DNA of 37,058 bases from Lactobacillaceae bacterium UBA5807 (GTDB lineage: Bacteria > Bacillota > Bacilli > Lactobacillales > Lactobacillaceae), in the NCBI GenBank assembly GCA_002418005.1, contig DIDF01000020.1:1-37058 (forward strand), read 5' to 3'. Position numbers and translations under genes: made by a program. This document shows positions 1 through 6,350 of this stretch, one piece after another; the first letter of the stretch is position 1; each line of letters opens with the position of its first letter. The notes below the pieces were generated by a model, which made no database searches, was not told the origin of the DNA, and saw only the letters and a program-made list of their open reading frames with translations.

Positions 1-260
1 ATTTAACTAGCACCACGCGTACTTCTATATTTCTTAAAATTCAAAAATTATGAATATGTATTTATTAAGCTCTCTTGTTTAAATAATCACAATGTAAAGG
101 TATTCCAAATTATCCTGGAATGGATAAATAATATCCCTTAACAATAACATTTAGTTAATAATTTTGTCTTATAATCCAGTCCACTTTTTCTATTGGACCG
201 TACCCATTTTTGGTATTAAATTAAATATGTAACATAGAAAAAACATTTGGAGGGAATTTT
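1..260. other. Intergenic leader region of the secreted orphan
   Basis: AT-rich sequence with no convincing gene. A TATAAT hexamer at 170-175 is the best -10 for the gene that starts at 261, but I find no good -35 at 16-18 bp. A small inverted repeat, GTCCA at 179-183 with TGGAC at 194-198, lies in the presumed untranslated leader. Nothing else is recognisable. Confidence 0.4.
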
Positions 261-1124
261 ATGAATAAGCATATAGCAACAGCAGCAGTATTTCTGGGAT
301 TTTCAATATTAGCAATACCGGTTTCAGCTAATGGCAGATCTCAAATTAGTAATTCAACAACCCAACAAGCTGGTGCGGCTCAAAGCACCAAAAAAGGAGA
401 ATCAATTTCTTTAGAGTCTAAGTATTCAAATTACATTAAAAAAATTAATGCAGAAATTAAAGCTCAGGAAAAGCAATCAGTTAGCAAAACTAGAACTCCC
501 GGCGCATTCCAAAAACGTGGATTTAGTTTCGATTTTAAGAATAATATATTTACAAAAATATTTTCTGGAATAACAAGCTTACTTCAGTTCAAAGCAGCTG
601 ATCAGGCTACAGAACAGCAAAAAGAAAAGACTAGAACTGATTTAAAAATGTTAAATAATTCATGTGTTACGGAAGCCAATTTAGAGGCCAAATTGCCTCA
701 ATACCAAAGATCATTTGAACAAATTAACAAAGACTGGTCTAATCAAAAGGATAAAAAGAAGTTAACTCCTTACGAACAAAAATATCTGTTAAATAAAGTT
801 GATACACTTTTCTATAAATTATCTGCGCTCAAATCAAGTGCCCAAACAGTTAGTCAAAAAATCACTAATATGTCAGCGCTTGAAACAATTAAAGCTGAGC
901 CATCTAATGGTGTCATAGATAGCCTAATTCATAAATTGTTCAAGCTTCTACACCAGGTTTCCAATTTCATTTTCCAAAAAACAGATACTCCGGCTCCGAC
1001 TCCTAATGAACAATATAACCAGTTAAAAACGGACAATGGAACTTTAATTACAAATATTGACAATCTGATTAATGATGTTAATACAAAAAGAAATGACATG
1101 ACCAACAATTTTTTTAATAATTAA
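261..1124 (+). CDS. Secreted helical protein of unknown function
   Basis: A 287-residue protein I do not recognise. Residues 1-23 form a signal peptide: MNKH, a hydrophobic core, then cleavage near VSANG. The mature part is Lys/Gln/Asn-rich and mostly predicted helical, with two more hydrophobic stretches near residues 96-112 and 218-240 that could be amphipathic helices. There is no LPxTG, lipobox or known catalytic motif, so it is probably released or loosely wall-bound. The start is set by GGAGGG at 249-254. The gene stands alone, closed by a strong terminator at 1146-1178. It does not share the LP...GG module of the two secreted proteins at 7445-11962. A secreted coiled-coil or toxin-like role is possible but not supported by any motif. 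Confidence 0.75.
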   Translation: MNKHIATAAVFLGFSILAIPVSANGRSQISNSTTQQAGAAQSTKKGESISLESKYSNYIKKINAEIKAQEKQSVSKTRTPGAFQKRGFSFDFKNNIFTKIFSGITSLLQFKAADQATEQQKEKTRTDLKMLNNSCVTEANLEAKLPQYQRSFEQINKDWSNQKDKKKLTPYEQKYLLNKVDTLFYKLSALKSSAQTVSQKITNMSALETIKAEPSNGVIDSLIHKLFKLLHQVSNFIFQKTDTPAPTPNEQYNQLKTDNGTLITNIDNLINDVNTKRNDMTNNFFNN

Positions 1125-1145
1125 AAATAATCATAAATTAATCTT

Positions 1146-1178
1146 AAAAGTAGAAATAATTGTAATTTCTACTTTTTT
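1146..1178 (+). terminator. Intrinsic terminator after the secreted orphan
   Basis: Perfect 12-bp stem: AAAAGTAGAAAT at 1146-1157 with ATTTCTACTTTT at 1165-1176, loop of 7, followed by more T. Confidence 0.9.
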
Positions 1179-1342
1179 GTCCTTTACATTCATAGTTAAT
1201 TTAAAAATTGAGTCAAATATCTTTCGATTGAGGATCATTTAAGTAAAAGAATAAGCTAGTATGTGGGGTTCAATGAAAATTAATCAATAATATCTGTGAG
1301 GATTTGAACAACTGATAATTAATTCTATATTCTATTTAAAAT

Positions 1343-1370
1343 TGCTCTTTTGAACGTATGTTCGTATAAT
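1343..1370 (+). promoter_or_regulatory. Promoter with embedded LexA (SOS) box
   Basis: TGAACGTATGTTCG at 1351-1364 matches the Gram-positive LexA box CGAACRNRYGTTYC at all positions except the two outermost. It fills the spacer between TTGCTC (1343-1348) and a perfect TATAAT (1365-1370), 16 bp apart. This is the classic repressor position, so the downstream small gene should be SOS-inducible. The box and hexamers are seen directly; LexA control is inference. Confidence 0.75.
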
Positions 1371-1388
1371 GTACACGAGGTGTTCATT

Positions 1389-1622
1389 ATGGAAAAAGAC
1401 ATTTTAAGTGTATACAAACAACAAGCCCAAGAAGCCATGGAGGCTGCCAGGTTAGTCCACATTGTCTTACAAGGAGATCCTAGATCCCCTTATATATTAA
1501 ATTTAAATTCGATTGGGTACGTTACCGGAGTTTCCAGGGATTCGATGCAGTTTACAAGTCTTTATAATGAAAACTATATTTATCGCTATGGTGAATATCG
1601 GATGGAATACCCTAAACATTAA
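1389..1622 (+). CDS. Small SOS-boxed protein, possibly YolD-like
   Basis: Encodes 77 residues from ATG 1389, with GAGGTG at 1377-1382 as ribosome binding site. An upstream in-frame ATG at 1350 lies inside the promoter and is not used. The protein begins with a helix (residues 1-22), then a run of alternating hydrophobic/polar residues typical of beta strands, including GYVTGVSRDSMQF and NYIYRYGEYRMEY. Helix followed by a small beta barrel, together with a LexA box, resembles the YolD-like proteins that accompany UmuC polymerases in Firmicutes. Sequence similarity to YolD is too weak to claim by eye, and no umuC/dinB follows here. It is best described as a hypothetical DNA-damage-inducible protein. 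Confidence 0.65.
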   Translation: MEKDILSVYKQQAQEAMEAARLVHIVLQGDPRSPYILNLNSIGYVTGVSRDSMQFTSLYNENYIYRYGEYRMEYPKH

Positions 1623-1651
1623 TAAAAAGTCAAATTTTTCGTAAATATATT

Positions 1652-1665
1652 AGAAAGCGTTTACA
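1652..1665 (+). promoter_or_regulatory. Candidate cre (CcpA) site
   Basis: AGAAAGCGTTTACA agrees with TGWAANCGNTNWCA except for the first base. It lies 56 bp before the SDR start at 1721, and TACAAT at 1662-1667 overlaps it as a possible -10. It suggests catabolite repression of this dehydrogenase. Confidence 0.6.
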
Positions 1666-1720
1666 ATAACGTTATAAAAGTTGCTTGTTCCGCTTTTTGT
1701 TTATGAAAGGACTGATTTTC

Positions 1721-2464
1721 ATGGCAAGATTTGATAATAAAGTAGCTATTGTAACTGGTGGCGCCTCTGGAATCGGTTTGGAAACTGTTAAACTTTTCTT
1801 GAATGAGGGTGCAAAAGTCGCTATTGGTGACTTTTCCGACAAAGGTCCTGAAGTAGTAAAAAGTTTAGGTCATGGCGGCGATGTGATTTTCGTTAAAACT
1901 AACGTTACCAGTGAAGATGAAGTTAAAAACTTGATCAATACAACTGTTAAAACTTTTGGTAAATTGGATATCATGTTTGCCAACGCTGGGATTGCCAAAG
2001 ATGCAGATATTACTGAACTTCCTTTAAAACAGTGGCAAATGACCATTGACATTAACCTTACCGGAATATTCCTATCCGATAAATATGCTTTGGAACAAAT
2101 GTTAAAGCAAGGCAATGGTGGTGCAATCATTAACTCTGGCTCCATTCACAGCTTAGTGGCATTACCAAATGTTACGGCTTATGGGGCTGCTAAAGGCGGC
2201 GTCAAGATTCTGACCCAAACCTTAGCTGCAACTTATGCTAGAAAAGGTATCAGAGTTAACGCTGTTGCTCCAGGTTACATTGACACCCCACTTTTGGATG
2301 CCGTTAATCCAGGAATGAAGGAACAGCTCGTTAAACTTCATCCATTAGGAAGACTTGGGAAACCATCAGAAATAGCAAAAGTCGTTGGTTTCTTAGCAAG
2401 TGATGATGCTTCATTTGTTATTGGAGCTACTATCGTTGCTGACGGTGGCTACACATCAGTTTAA
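1721..2464 (+). CDS. Short-chain dehydrogenase/reductase (SDR)
   Basis: A 247-residue classical SDR, an NAD(P)-dependent oxidoreductase of cytosolic type. The Rossmann motif TGGASGIG is at residues 12-19, NAG of the structural motif follows at about residue 86, the catalytic Ser lies in SGSIHS and the active-site Tyr/Lys in YGAAKG. PG after strand 6 (APGYIDTP) and a C-terminal DGGYTSV are also typical. Asp in GDFSD after strand 2 favours NAD(H) over NADP(H). ATG 1721 is preferred over TTG 1685 and ATG 1703 because GAAAGGA sits at 1705-1711. The substrate cannot be told. It is monocistronic, with a terminator at 2492-2531 and a cre-like site upstream. Confidence 0.92.
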   Translation: MARFDNKVAIVTGGASGIGLETVKLFLNEGAKVAIGDFSDKGPEVVKSLGHGGDVIFVKTNVTSEDEVKNLINTTVKTFGKLDIMFANAGIAKDADITELPLKQWQMTIDINLTGIFLSDKYALEQMLKQGNGGAIINSGSIHSLVALPNVTAYGAAKGGVKILTQTLAATYARKGIRVNAVAPGYIDTPLLDAVNPGMKEQLVKLHPLGRLGKPSEIAKVVGFLASDDASFVIGATIVADGGYTSV

Positions 2465-2491
2465 AAATTGAATAATAATATTAAAAAAATC

Positions 2492-2531
2492 TCTTTTCGA
2501 CAAAAGTTAAATTGCCGAAAAGATATTTTTT
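2492..2531. terminator. Bidirectional terminator between convergent genes
   Basis: TCTTTTCG at 2492-2499 pairs with CGAAAAGA at 2516-2523. T-rich on the plus side (2525-2531) and A-rich upstream (2483-2489), so it can serve both the SDR and the minus-strand membrane gene. Confidence 0.75.
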
Positions 2532-2550
2532 AAACTAAATATCCTTAATG

Positions 2551-2928
2551 CTATTTCACATTCAAAGTTTTACGAGATTTATACTGCAAAAACCTGCCAA
2601 ACGAATTAACGATCACAATTAAAATATAAAGAACGGAAAAACTAGTCACATAATTTTGAAATGGCAAATTATAACCAATTAGCATTCCAAATCCAACCAA
2701 AGCAATTAGATCAGGAATTACTATCGGAATAATCCTAATGAAACTTAGCAAGGCAAAAATTAACAAACAAACAGCTGATGCCAAACAAAATTTATTCTGA
2801 ATAGCATCAAGGATACCCGCATCGATCAATGCTTTATTTGTTTGATAAACAGCCAGCATATAAAAAGCCATGATAAGAGCCAATAAATTTAATACCCAAG
2901 ATCCGTAATCAAAGAAATTTCGCTTCAT
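2551..2928 (-). CDS. Four-helix membrane protein of unknown function
   Basis: A 125-residue integral membrane protein with four predicted transmembrane segments (about residues 10-28, 47-64, 67-84 and 92-108) and a basic C-terminal tail (QYKSRKTLNVK) that should be cytoplasmic. I recognise no family signature. The start has only a weak ribosome binding site (GATGATGG). A promoter on the minus strand, TTTACG (2995-3000) and TAGAAT (2971-2976) with an 18-bp spacer, fits it well. It converges with the SDR and shares its terminator. Confidence 0.7.
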   Translation of the reverse strand: MKRNFFDYGSWVLNLLALIMAFYMLAVYQTNKALIDAGILDAIQNKFCLASAVCLLIFALLSFIRIIPIVIPDLIALVGFGMLIGYNLPFQNYVTSFSVLYILIVIVNSFGRFLQYKSRKTLNVK

Positions 2929-2970
2929 AAAATAAAACCATCATCTTTCTATTTCGAATTCCTCGGTTTA

Positions 2971-3000
2971 ATTCTACTGTATTTTTAACGGTCGCGTAAA
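2971..3000 (-). promoter_or_regulatory. Promoter of the four-helix membrane gene
   Basis: Minus-strand TTTACG (2995-3000), 18-bp spacer, TAGAAT (2971-2976). It is about 45 bp from the start codon at 2928. Confidence 0.5.
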
Positions 3001-3053
3001 GGAAATTTAAGCGCTCACTTTAAATAGTTTGATGTCAAAATTTAGTATCAAAA

Positions 3054-3088
3054 TTGTAACATTTAAGTAAACGCTCTTATGCTATATT
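3054..3088 (+). promoter_or_regulatory. Promoter of the candidate small RNA
   Basis: Extended -10 TGCTATATT at 3080-3088; an alternative is TTGTAA (3054-3059) with TATGCT (3078-3083). The expected start is near G3095, exactly where the first helix strand of the RNA begins. A degenerate cre-like element (minus-strand TAAGAGCGTTTACT, three mismatches) overlaps the spacer. Confidence 0.55.
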
Positions 3089-3094
3089 TAAGAA

Positions 3095-3233
3095 GGTTCA
3101 AGGGAATGCAACGTTATCATCTCACATACAAACAGAATTAGTTATTAATATTCTATTCATTGCATTCATGACTATGAACCCCCCCATTTAATGTCCTCCG
3201 CTGTAAATCTGCTTCGGTGAGGGGCATTTTTTT
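3095..3233 (+). ncRNA. Candidate C-rich regulatory small RNA, about 139 nt
   Basis: There is no open reading frame here, but the order of elements is that of a trans-acting sRNA. First comes a promoter ending about 7 nt upstream. A long-range helix closes a domain: GGTTCA (3095-3100) with TGAACC (3175-3180), and GAATGCAA (3104-3111) with TTGCATTC (3160-3167). A run of seven C follows at 3179-3185; its first two C close the helix and five are free. A terminator hairpin (AATGTCCTC at 3190-3198 with GAGGGGCATT at 3219-3228) then ends in T7. The C-run and CCTCC at 3195-3199 are complementary to Shine-Dalgarno sequences, as in Firmicute sRNAs of the RsaE/RoxS type. Helix and terminator are seen; function and targets are inferred. 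I cannot match it to a named family; 6S RNA seems unlikely at this length. Confidence 0.65.
3190..3233 (+). terminator. Terminator of the candidate sRNA
   Basis: AATGTCCTC pairs with GAGGGGCATT (one T-G wobble, one bulged G), followed by T7 at 3227-3233. The stem holds the anti-Shine-Dalgarno motif CCTCC. Confidence 0.8.
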
Positions 3234-3245
3234 GTGAAGTGTGGA

Positions 3246-3340
3246 AGAGACCGATTAGCTTTCGAGGATTAATTGAAAATACCTTTTAGCCAGGTTTGGG
3301 CTAAAAGATATTTTGGATTAACCGGAAAAAGCTGGTCTCT
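3246..3340. repeat. Long imperfect hairpin, 95 bp
   Basis: Nested symmetrical pairing: AGAGACC (3246-3252) with GGTCTCT (3334-3340), AGCT (3257-3260) with AGCT (3330-3333), AAAATA (3276-3281) with TATTTT (3309-3314), and CTTTTAGCC (3283-3291) with GGCTAAAAG (3299-3307) around a 7-nt loop. The right arm is also the start of the first copy of the tandem repeat. There is no T-run, so it is not a terminator. It may be a structured RNA or a remnant of a small mobile repeat. Confidence 0.6.
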
Positions 3341-3369
3341 GGAGCACGTTATCTGAGTAATAAGACCAA
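3309..3369. repeat. Structured tandem repeat, copy 1 (61 bp)
   Basis: Matches copy 2 (3423-3483) without gaps at 50 of 61 positions, offset 114 bp; the first 20 bases are identical. AGACC at 3363-3367 can pair with GGTTT at 3293-3297 just upstream, parallel to the pairing in copy 2. Confidence 0.7.
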
Positions 3370-3422
3370 TTCACTAAACAAATTAAAAGCGTAAAATGAA
3401 CATTTTTGGCTTATGGACATTC

Positions 3423-3483
3423 TATTTTGGATTAACCGGAAAGGCCTGTTCTTCGGAACACATTATCTATGTAATAAGCCCAA
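3423..3483. repeat. Structured tandem repeat, copy 2 (61 bp)
   Basis: Second copy of the 61-bp unit. It is closed by GGCTTAT (3408-3414) pairing with ATAAGCC (3474-3480) and contains TGTTC-TTCG-GAACA at 3447-3460, a C(UUCG)G tetraloop hairpin. Both differ from copy 1 in ways that partly keep pairing, which suggests the RNA or DNA structure is selected. Confidence 0.65.
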
Positions 3484-3520
3484 CACACAAATATTTTTAA
3501 AATAAATAATAATTCCAAAA

Positions 3521-3548
3521 CAAAAAGCCCAGGATCTAATCCTGAGCT
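3521..3548 (-). terminator. Terminator overlapping the XRE gene stop codon
   Basis: On the minus strand AGCTCAGGAT (3548-3539) pairs with ATCCTGGGCT (3535-3526); the stop codon TAG forms the loop, and TTTTTG follows. Confidence 0.85.
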
Positions 3549-3850
3549 TGTTTTTGACTTGAAATCTGTTCAATATATTGTTTAACTTGATTTTTTTGAT
3601 TACTATCTAAATTGGCAATCATTGAGGTTAATTCATAATCATCACTAATACCTAAAAGGTAAACAACCGAAATTCCAAGTGCATCAGCAAATTTACCTGC
3701 TAAGTTTACTGGAAATTCTCTTTGACGATGTTCATACCTTGAGAGGCTTGATTTAGCGATCCCAATTTTTGCCGCCAACTTGGATAAAGAGATTCCTTTT
3801 TTCTTTCTTTCATTGGTAACAATGTCCATCATTTCGTTACTAGCGCGCAT
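3536..3850 (-). CDS. XRE-family transcriptional regulator
   Basis: A 104-residue DNA-binding protein. A Cro/C1-type helix-turn-helix covers about residues 8-62: RKKKGISLSKLAAKIGIAKS is helix 2-turn-helix 3, followed by SLSRYEHRQREFPV. The C-terminal 40 residues are a helical tail, probably for dimerisation. AAGGAGGAC at 3858-3866 sets the ATG. There is no toxin, integrase or phage gene next to it, so it is a stand-alone regulator. The palindrome at 3948-3962 about 100 bp upstream could be its own operator. It converges with the non-coding island at 3095-3483, which it may or may not control. Confidence 0.88.
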   Translation of the reverse strand: MRASNEMMDIVTNERKKKGISLSKLAAKIGIAKSSLSRYEHRQREFPVNLAGKFADALGISVVYLLGISDDYELTSMIANLDSNQKNQVKQYIEQISSQKQAQD

Positions 3851-3947
3851 GTGTGCAGTCCTCCTTAATTTATGTAAGAAAATGTAACTTCAATTCATCC
3901 CCATGAACTGTCACTATTCAACCCTTATGCTCTAATAGTACCAAAAA

Positions 3948-3962
3948 ACAAATATTATTTGT
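3948..3962. promoter_or_regulatory. Palindrome, possible operator
   Basis: ACAAAT-ATT-ATTTGT, perfect 6+3+6. It lies in the 286-bp gap between the XRE gene and the terminator of the broken lipase. An 11-bp direct repeat, GTAATTTAAAG, occurs at 3979-3989 and 4011-4021 in the same gap. Nothing else is recognisable there. Confidence 0.4.
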
Positions 3963-4040
3963 ACCATGAAACTCTTTTGTAATTTAAAGATTTGGTAATG
4001 ACTTCTGATTGTAATTTAAAGTTGTCATAGTAAAGCCTTA

Positions 4041-4070
4041 AAACAAAAAATGCCATTCATTTGGCATTTT
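4041..4070 (-). terminator. Terminator of the lipase pseudogene
   Basis: AAAATGCC (4047-4054) with GGCATTTT (4063-4070); on the minus strand a T-rich tail follows (4050-4041). Confidence 0.75.
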
Positions 4071-4136
4071 CAACGGTTACTTCAAGGTAATAAAAACATT
4101 TTTATCCAAAAAAGATTTCACCTTGCCGCTGTATTT

Positions 4137-4991
4137 CTAACTATGCAAATAATTCATCATTTTCGTTTCATTAAATCTAACAACCTTAATCCCGTTATCA
4201 TAAAGTGAATCCAGCTTATGCTGATTATCCTCCGTGTATCCAACGTCAACCGGGTATTCAGGCCTTAAAACAAAGACCTTTTTATTCTTCTCAAGTTGGC
4301 GAATATCTTCAAGCATTTTATTATATCTATCTGGACGATGAATAAAGTTATCGACAAATTTTGGATATTTGCGGTAGGCAACTTTGGCGGCTTCATTTAT
4401 TCTTAAAGTATTTTCCGGGCGGACGTATGATTTGTCTCGGGTAGCAACAATCACGATCTTATCGTAGCCCTGTTCCAATGCTCTTTGATAAGGAATTGAA
4501 TTGCCAATACTGCCATCCAAATAAGGTTTACCATCCAGCCAATTAATTTTAGAAAGCAATGGCATGCTGGCAGAAGCCTTAATTGCATCAAACAAGTAAT
4601 TATTGGGAGATTTTGTGAAGAAGTGACTTTAACCAGTTGTGAGGTCAGTAGCCGCAACTTCAAAATTTTGCTTTGACTGCTCATATGTTTTGATATCAAA
4701 TGGAAAATAATCAGTAACGTTTCTTGTGAAGGCAAAATCCAAATTGAAAAGACCATCTCTAAATACTAATTTTCGCGCACCAATATAGTTTTTGTCATGC
4801 AGAAAATGCGAGTTCAAATAATAATTACGTTTGGGCTGACAAGAAATGTAATTTTGGGCAGAAAGTGCCCCTGCAGATACACCGTTAACATATTCAAATT
4901 TAATATTGTCAACCATTAACTGATCAAGAACGCCAAATGTAAAGAAGCCTCGAAGAGCTCCACCTTCCAGAATAAGTGCTGCGTGTTCCAA
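4137..4991 (-). pseudogene. Patatin-like phospholipase with one in-frame stop
   Basis: One 284-residue frame interrupted by a single TAA at 4629-4631 (codon 121); the frame is otherwise intact on both sides. Before the stop: oxyanion motif GGALRG (residues 10-15), nucleophile elbow GVSAG with catalytic Ser near 40, and ATDLTTG, where the family normally continues with a polar residue. After the stop: SHFFTKSPNNYLFDAIKASASMP and the catalytic Asp in DGSIGNSIP. Both halves of the Ser-Asp dyad are therefore present but split. Family members are cytosolic or membrane-associated acyl hydrolases. The start is TTG 4991 after GAAGGGAAG. Without readthrough neither half should be active. It lies 56 bp downstream of another decayed gene on the same strand. 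Confidence 0.85.
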
Positions 4992-5047
4992 AACTAATCT
5001 TCCCTTCGTGGATAATGTTTATGAATGTAAATCTGGCCCCAAATACC

Positions 5048-5337
5048 TTAGCCAAGACTACAAACAACAATTACAGCAAGGATTATCAAGAATGCCCAAA
5101 TATGAGATTTAAACGTCCCAGCTGCTAACGTAAAGGCCACAAAAAATAATTCCACAATAACAAAGGTGATTAAAAATCCGCTAAAAAAGTTTTAAAGATT
5201 TCATTTGAATTCTGATTATTTTTAGATACCTTAACAAAATATTTCAAAAGAAACGGACCTAAAATCCCAAAGCGCCAGTAAATTGCATTATGAAATTTTT
5301 TGTCTGGATCAACCTAATTTGCATTTTTGTTGTCCAT
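5048..5337 (-). pseudogene. Decayed small membrane protein gene
   Basis: From ATG 5337 the frame reads MDNKNAN, then TAG, then VDPDKKFHNAIYWRFGILG and a hydrophobic segment. It then loses frame at a run of six T (minus strand, about 5184-5189). Adding one T restores a continuous frame through GFLITFVIVELFFVAF and a second hydrophobic segment to TAA at 5048. The intact product would have been about 96 residues with two or three membrane helices. I do not know the family. A minus-strand promoter, TTGTCA (5409-5414) and TCATAT (5386-5391), 17 bp apart, lies upstream. It was probably co-transcribed with the lipase. Confidence 0.6.
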
Positions 5338-5385
5338 TCATTTCATCTCTTTCAAAGATACTGTGGGGGTCGGTTTACATTACAA

Positions 5386-5414
5386 ATATGATATCACCCA
5401 AAATTTACTGACAA
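5386..5414 (-). promoter_or_regulatory. Promoter of the decayed lipase unit
   Basis: Minus-strand TTGTCA (5409-5414), 17-bp spacer, TCATAT (5386-5391), about 50 bp before ATG 5337. Confidence 0.45.
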
Positions 5415-5443
5415 AAGTTTTTGATTTAATTTTTCAAAATATT

Positions 5444-5472
5444 AAAAAAGACTCAGGTTTTATCCTGAGACT
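5444..5472 (-). terminator. Terminator of the second SDR
   Basis: Minus strand: AGTCTCAGG (5472-5464) with CCTGAGTCT (5457-5449), one mismatch, followed by T6. Confidence 0.85.
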
Positions 5473-5493
5473 TTGTCTAAATAATTTTTAAAT

Positions 5494-6255
5494 TTAATAA
5501 GCTGTCCAGCCACCATCTACAGGAACAATTGCCCCGTTTACATAGCTGGCTTCATCCGATACCAAGAATAATGCTGTATTAGCAATTTCTTCAGGGTCAC
5601 CGGGTTCCGGAGAGGTAGCCATACCGGCGTACTGTCTCTTAGCCCCAAATTCATTAACATTGCCCATCGACTTAGCAATATTAGTCTTAATCCCGCCTGG
5701 AGCAATCGCATTGCAGCGAATGCCTTCTTCTTCATACATGTAGGCAGTGTTCTTGGTAAGCCCAACCACAGCATGTTTGGAAGCGGTGTAAGCAACCCCG
5801 GCACGAGAACCTTCAATGCCACCAACTGAAGCAATATTTAAAATAACGCCTTTTTTCTTAGGCAAAAATTGCTTCACAGCCTCACGAGTTGCATACATAA
5901 CACTATCAGTATTTACGGCAAATACTTTTCGCCACATTTCATCCGTTAAATCACCAATGGCAGCCATATTATCCATAATCCCGGCGTTATTTACCAATAT
6001 GTCAACCTGGCCAAATTTATCCAAAGCGACATTAAACATATTTTGAATATCAGCCAATTTTGAAACATCAGTTTTTACCGCAACACCTTGCCCACCATCG
6101 GATTGAATATCGTTAACAACTTTATCCACTGTATCCTTATTCAAATCGGCAGCAACAACCTTGGCCCCTTCTTTAGCAAAAAGTTTTGCCATTGCTAGAC
6201 CCATACCAGAGCCAGCACCAGTGATAATAGCAACTTTTCCATTCAAACGGCTCAT
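5494..6255 (-). CDS. Short-chain dehydrogenase/reductase (SDR)
   Basis: A 253-residue classical SDR. TGAGSGMG is at residues 12-19, Asp in AADLN after strand 2 suggests NAD(H), NNAGI follows near residue 88, the catalytic Ser is in IASVGG and the Tyr/Lys pair in YTASKHA. APGGI and a C-terminal VDGGWTAY complete the family pattern. Overall it resembles glucose/3-oxoacyl-type dehydrogenases, but the substrate is unknown. ATG 6255 is chosen over TTG 6273 because AAAGGAGAT (6262-6270) fits it. It has a strong promoter and a CRP-type palindrome just upstream and its own terminator. It is only about as similar to the SDR at 1721 as SDRs in general are. Confidence 0.92.
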   Translation of the reverse strand: MSRLNGKVAIITGAGSGMGLAMAKLFAKEGAKVVAADLNKDTVDKVVNDIQSDGGQGVAVKTDVSKLADIQNMFNVALDKFGQVDILVNNAGIMDNMAAIGDLTDEMWRKVFAVNTDSVMYATREAVKQFLPKKKGVILNIASVGGIEGSRAGVAYTASKHAVVGLTKNTAYMYEEEGIRCNAIAPGGIKTNIAKSMGNVNEFGAKRQYAGMATSPEPGDPEEIANTALFLVSDEASYVNGAIVPVDGGWTAY

Positions 6256-6273
6256 GAAATTATCTCCTTTCAA

Positions 6274-6296
6274 ATCACATTGTGATCATCTTCACA
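6274..6296. promoter_or_regulatory. CRP/FNR-type palindrome
   Basis: TGTGA-TCATCT-TCACA at 6281-6296 is an exact TGTGA-N6-TCACA palindrome. It overlaps ATCACA-T-TGTGAT at 6274-6286. The centre lies near the expected transcription start of the SDR, so a bound protein would block transcription. A lactobacillar CRP/FNR-like protein (Flp/ArcR type) is the likely class, but this is inferred. Confidence 0.55.
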
Positions 6297-6301
6297 CATC
6301 A

Positions 6302-6330
6302 ATTGTAGATTCAAAAAAAGAAGCTGTAAA
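6302..6330 (-). promoter_or_regulatory. Promoter of the SDR at 5494-6255
   Basis: Minus-strand TTTACA (6325-6330), 17-bp spacer, TACAAT (6302-6307); both hexamers match five of six consensus bases. Confidence 0.75.
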
Positions 6331-6350
6331 AATATTGGCTTATTAAAATG

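Noticed and set aside
1870..2145. Antisense frame inside the first SDR
   Set aside because: Typical shadow opposite a well-conserved coding region.
3095..3233. 6S RNA as an identity for the small RNA
   Set aside because: The element is too short, lacks the long rod with a central bubble, and has a C-rich single-stranded segment before the terminator.
3246..3483. CRISPR-like array
   Set aside because: Only two imperfect copies, no regular short spacers, no cas genes.
3309..3483. Tandem riboswitch of a known class
   Set aside because: No glycine, T-box or similar core motif is recognised, and no gene on the same strand follows at leader distance.
4137..4991. Two separate lipase genes
   Set aside because: The halves are in the same frame, split the catalytic dyad, and the second has no own ribosome binding site or natural N-terminus.
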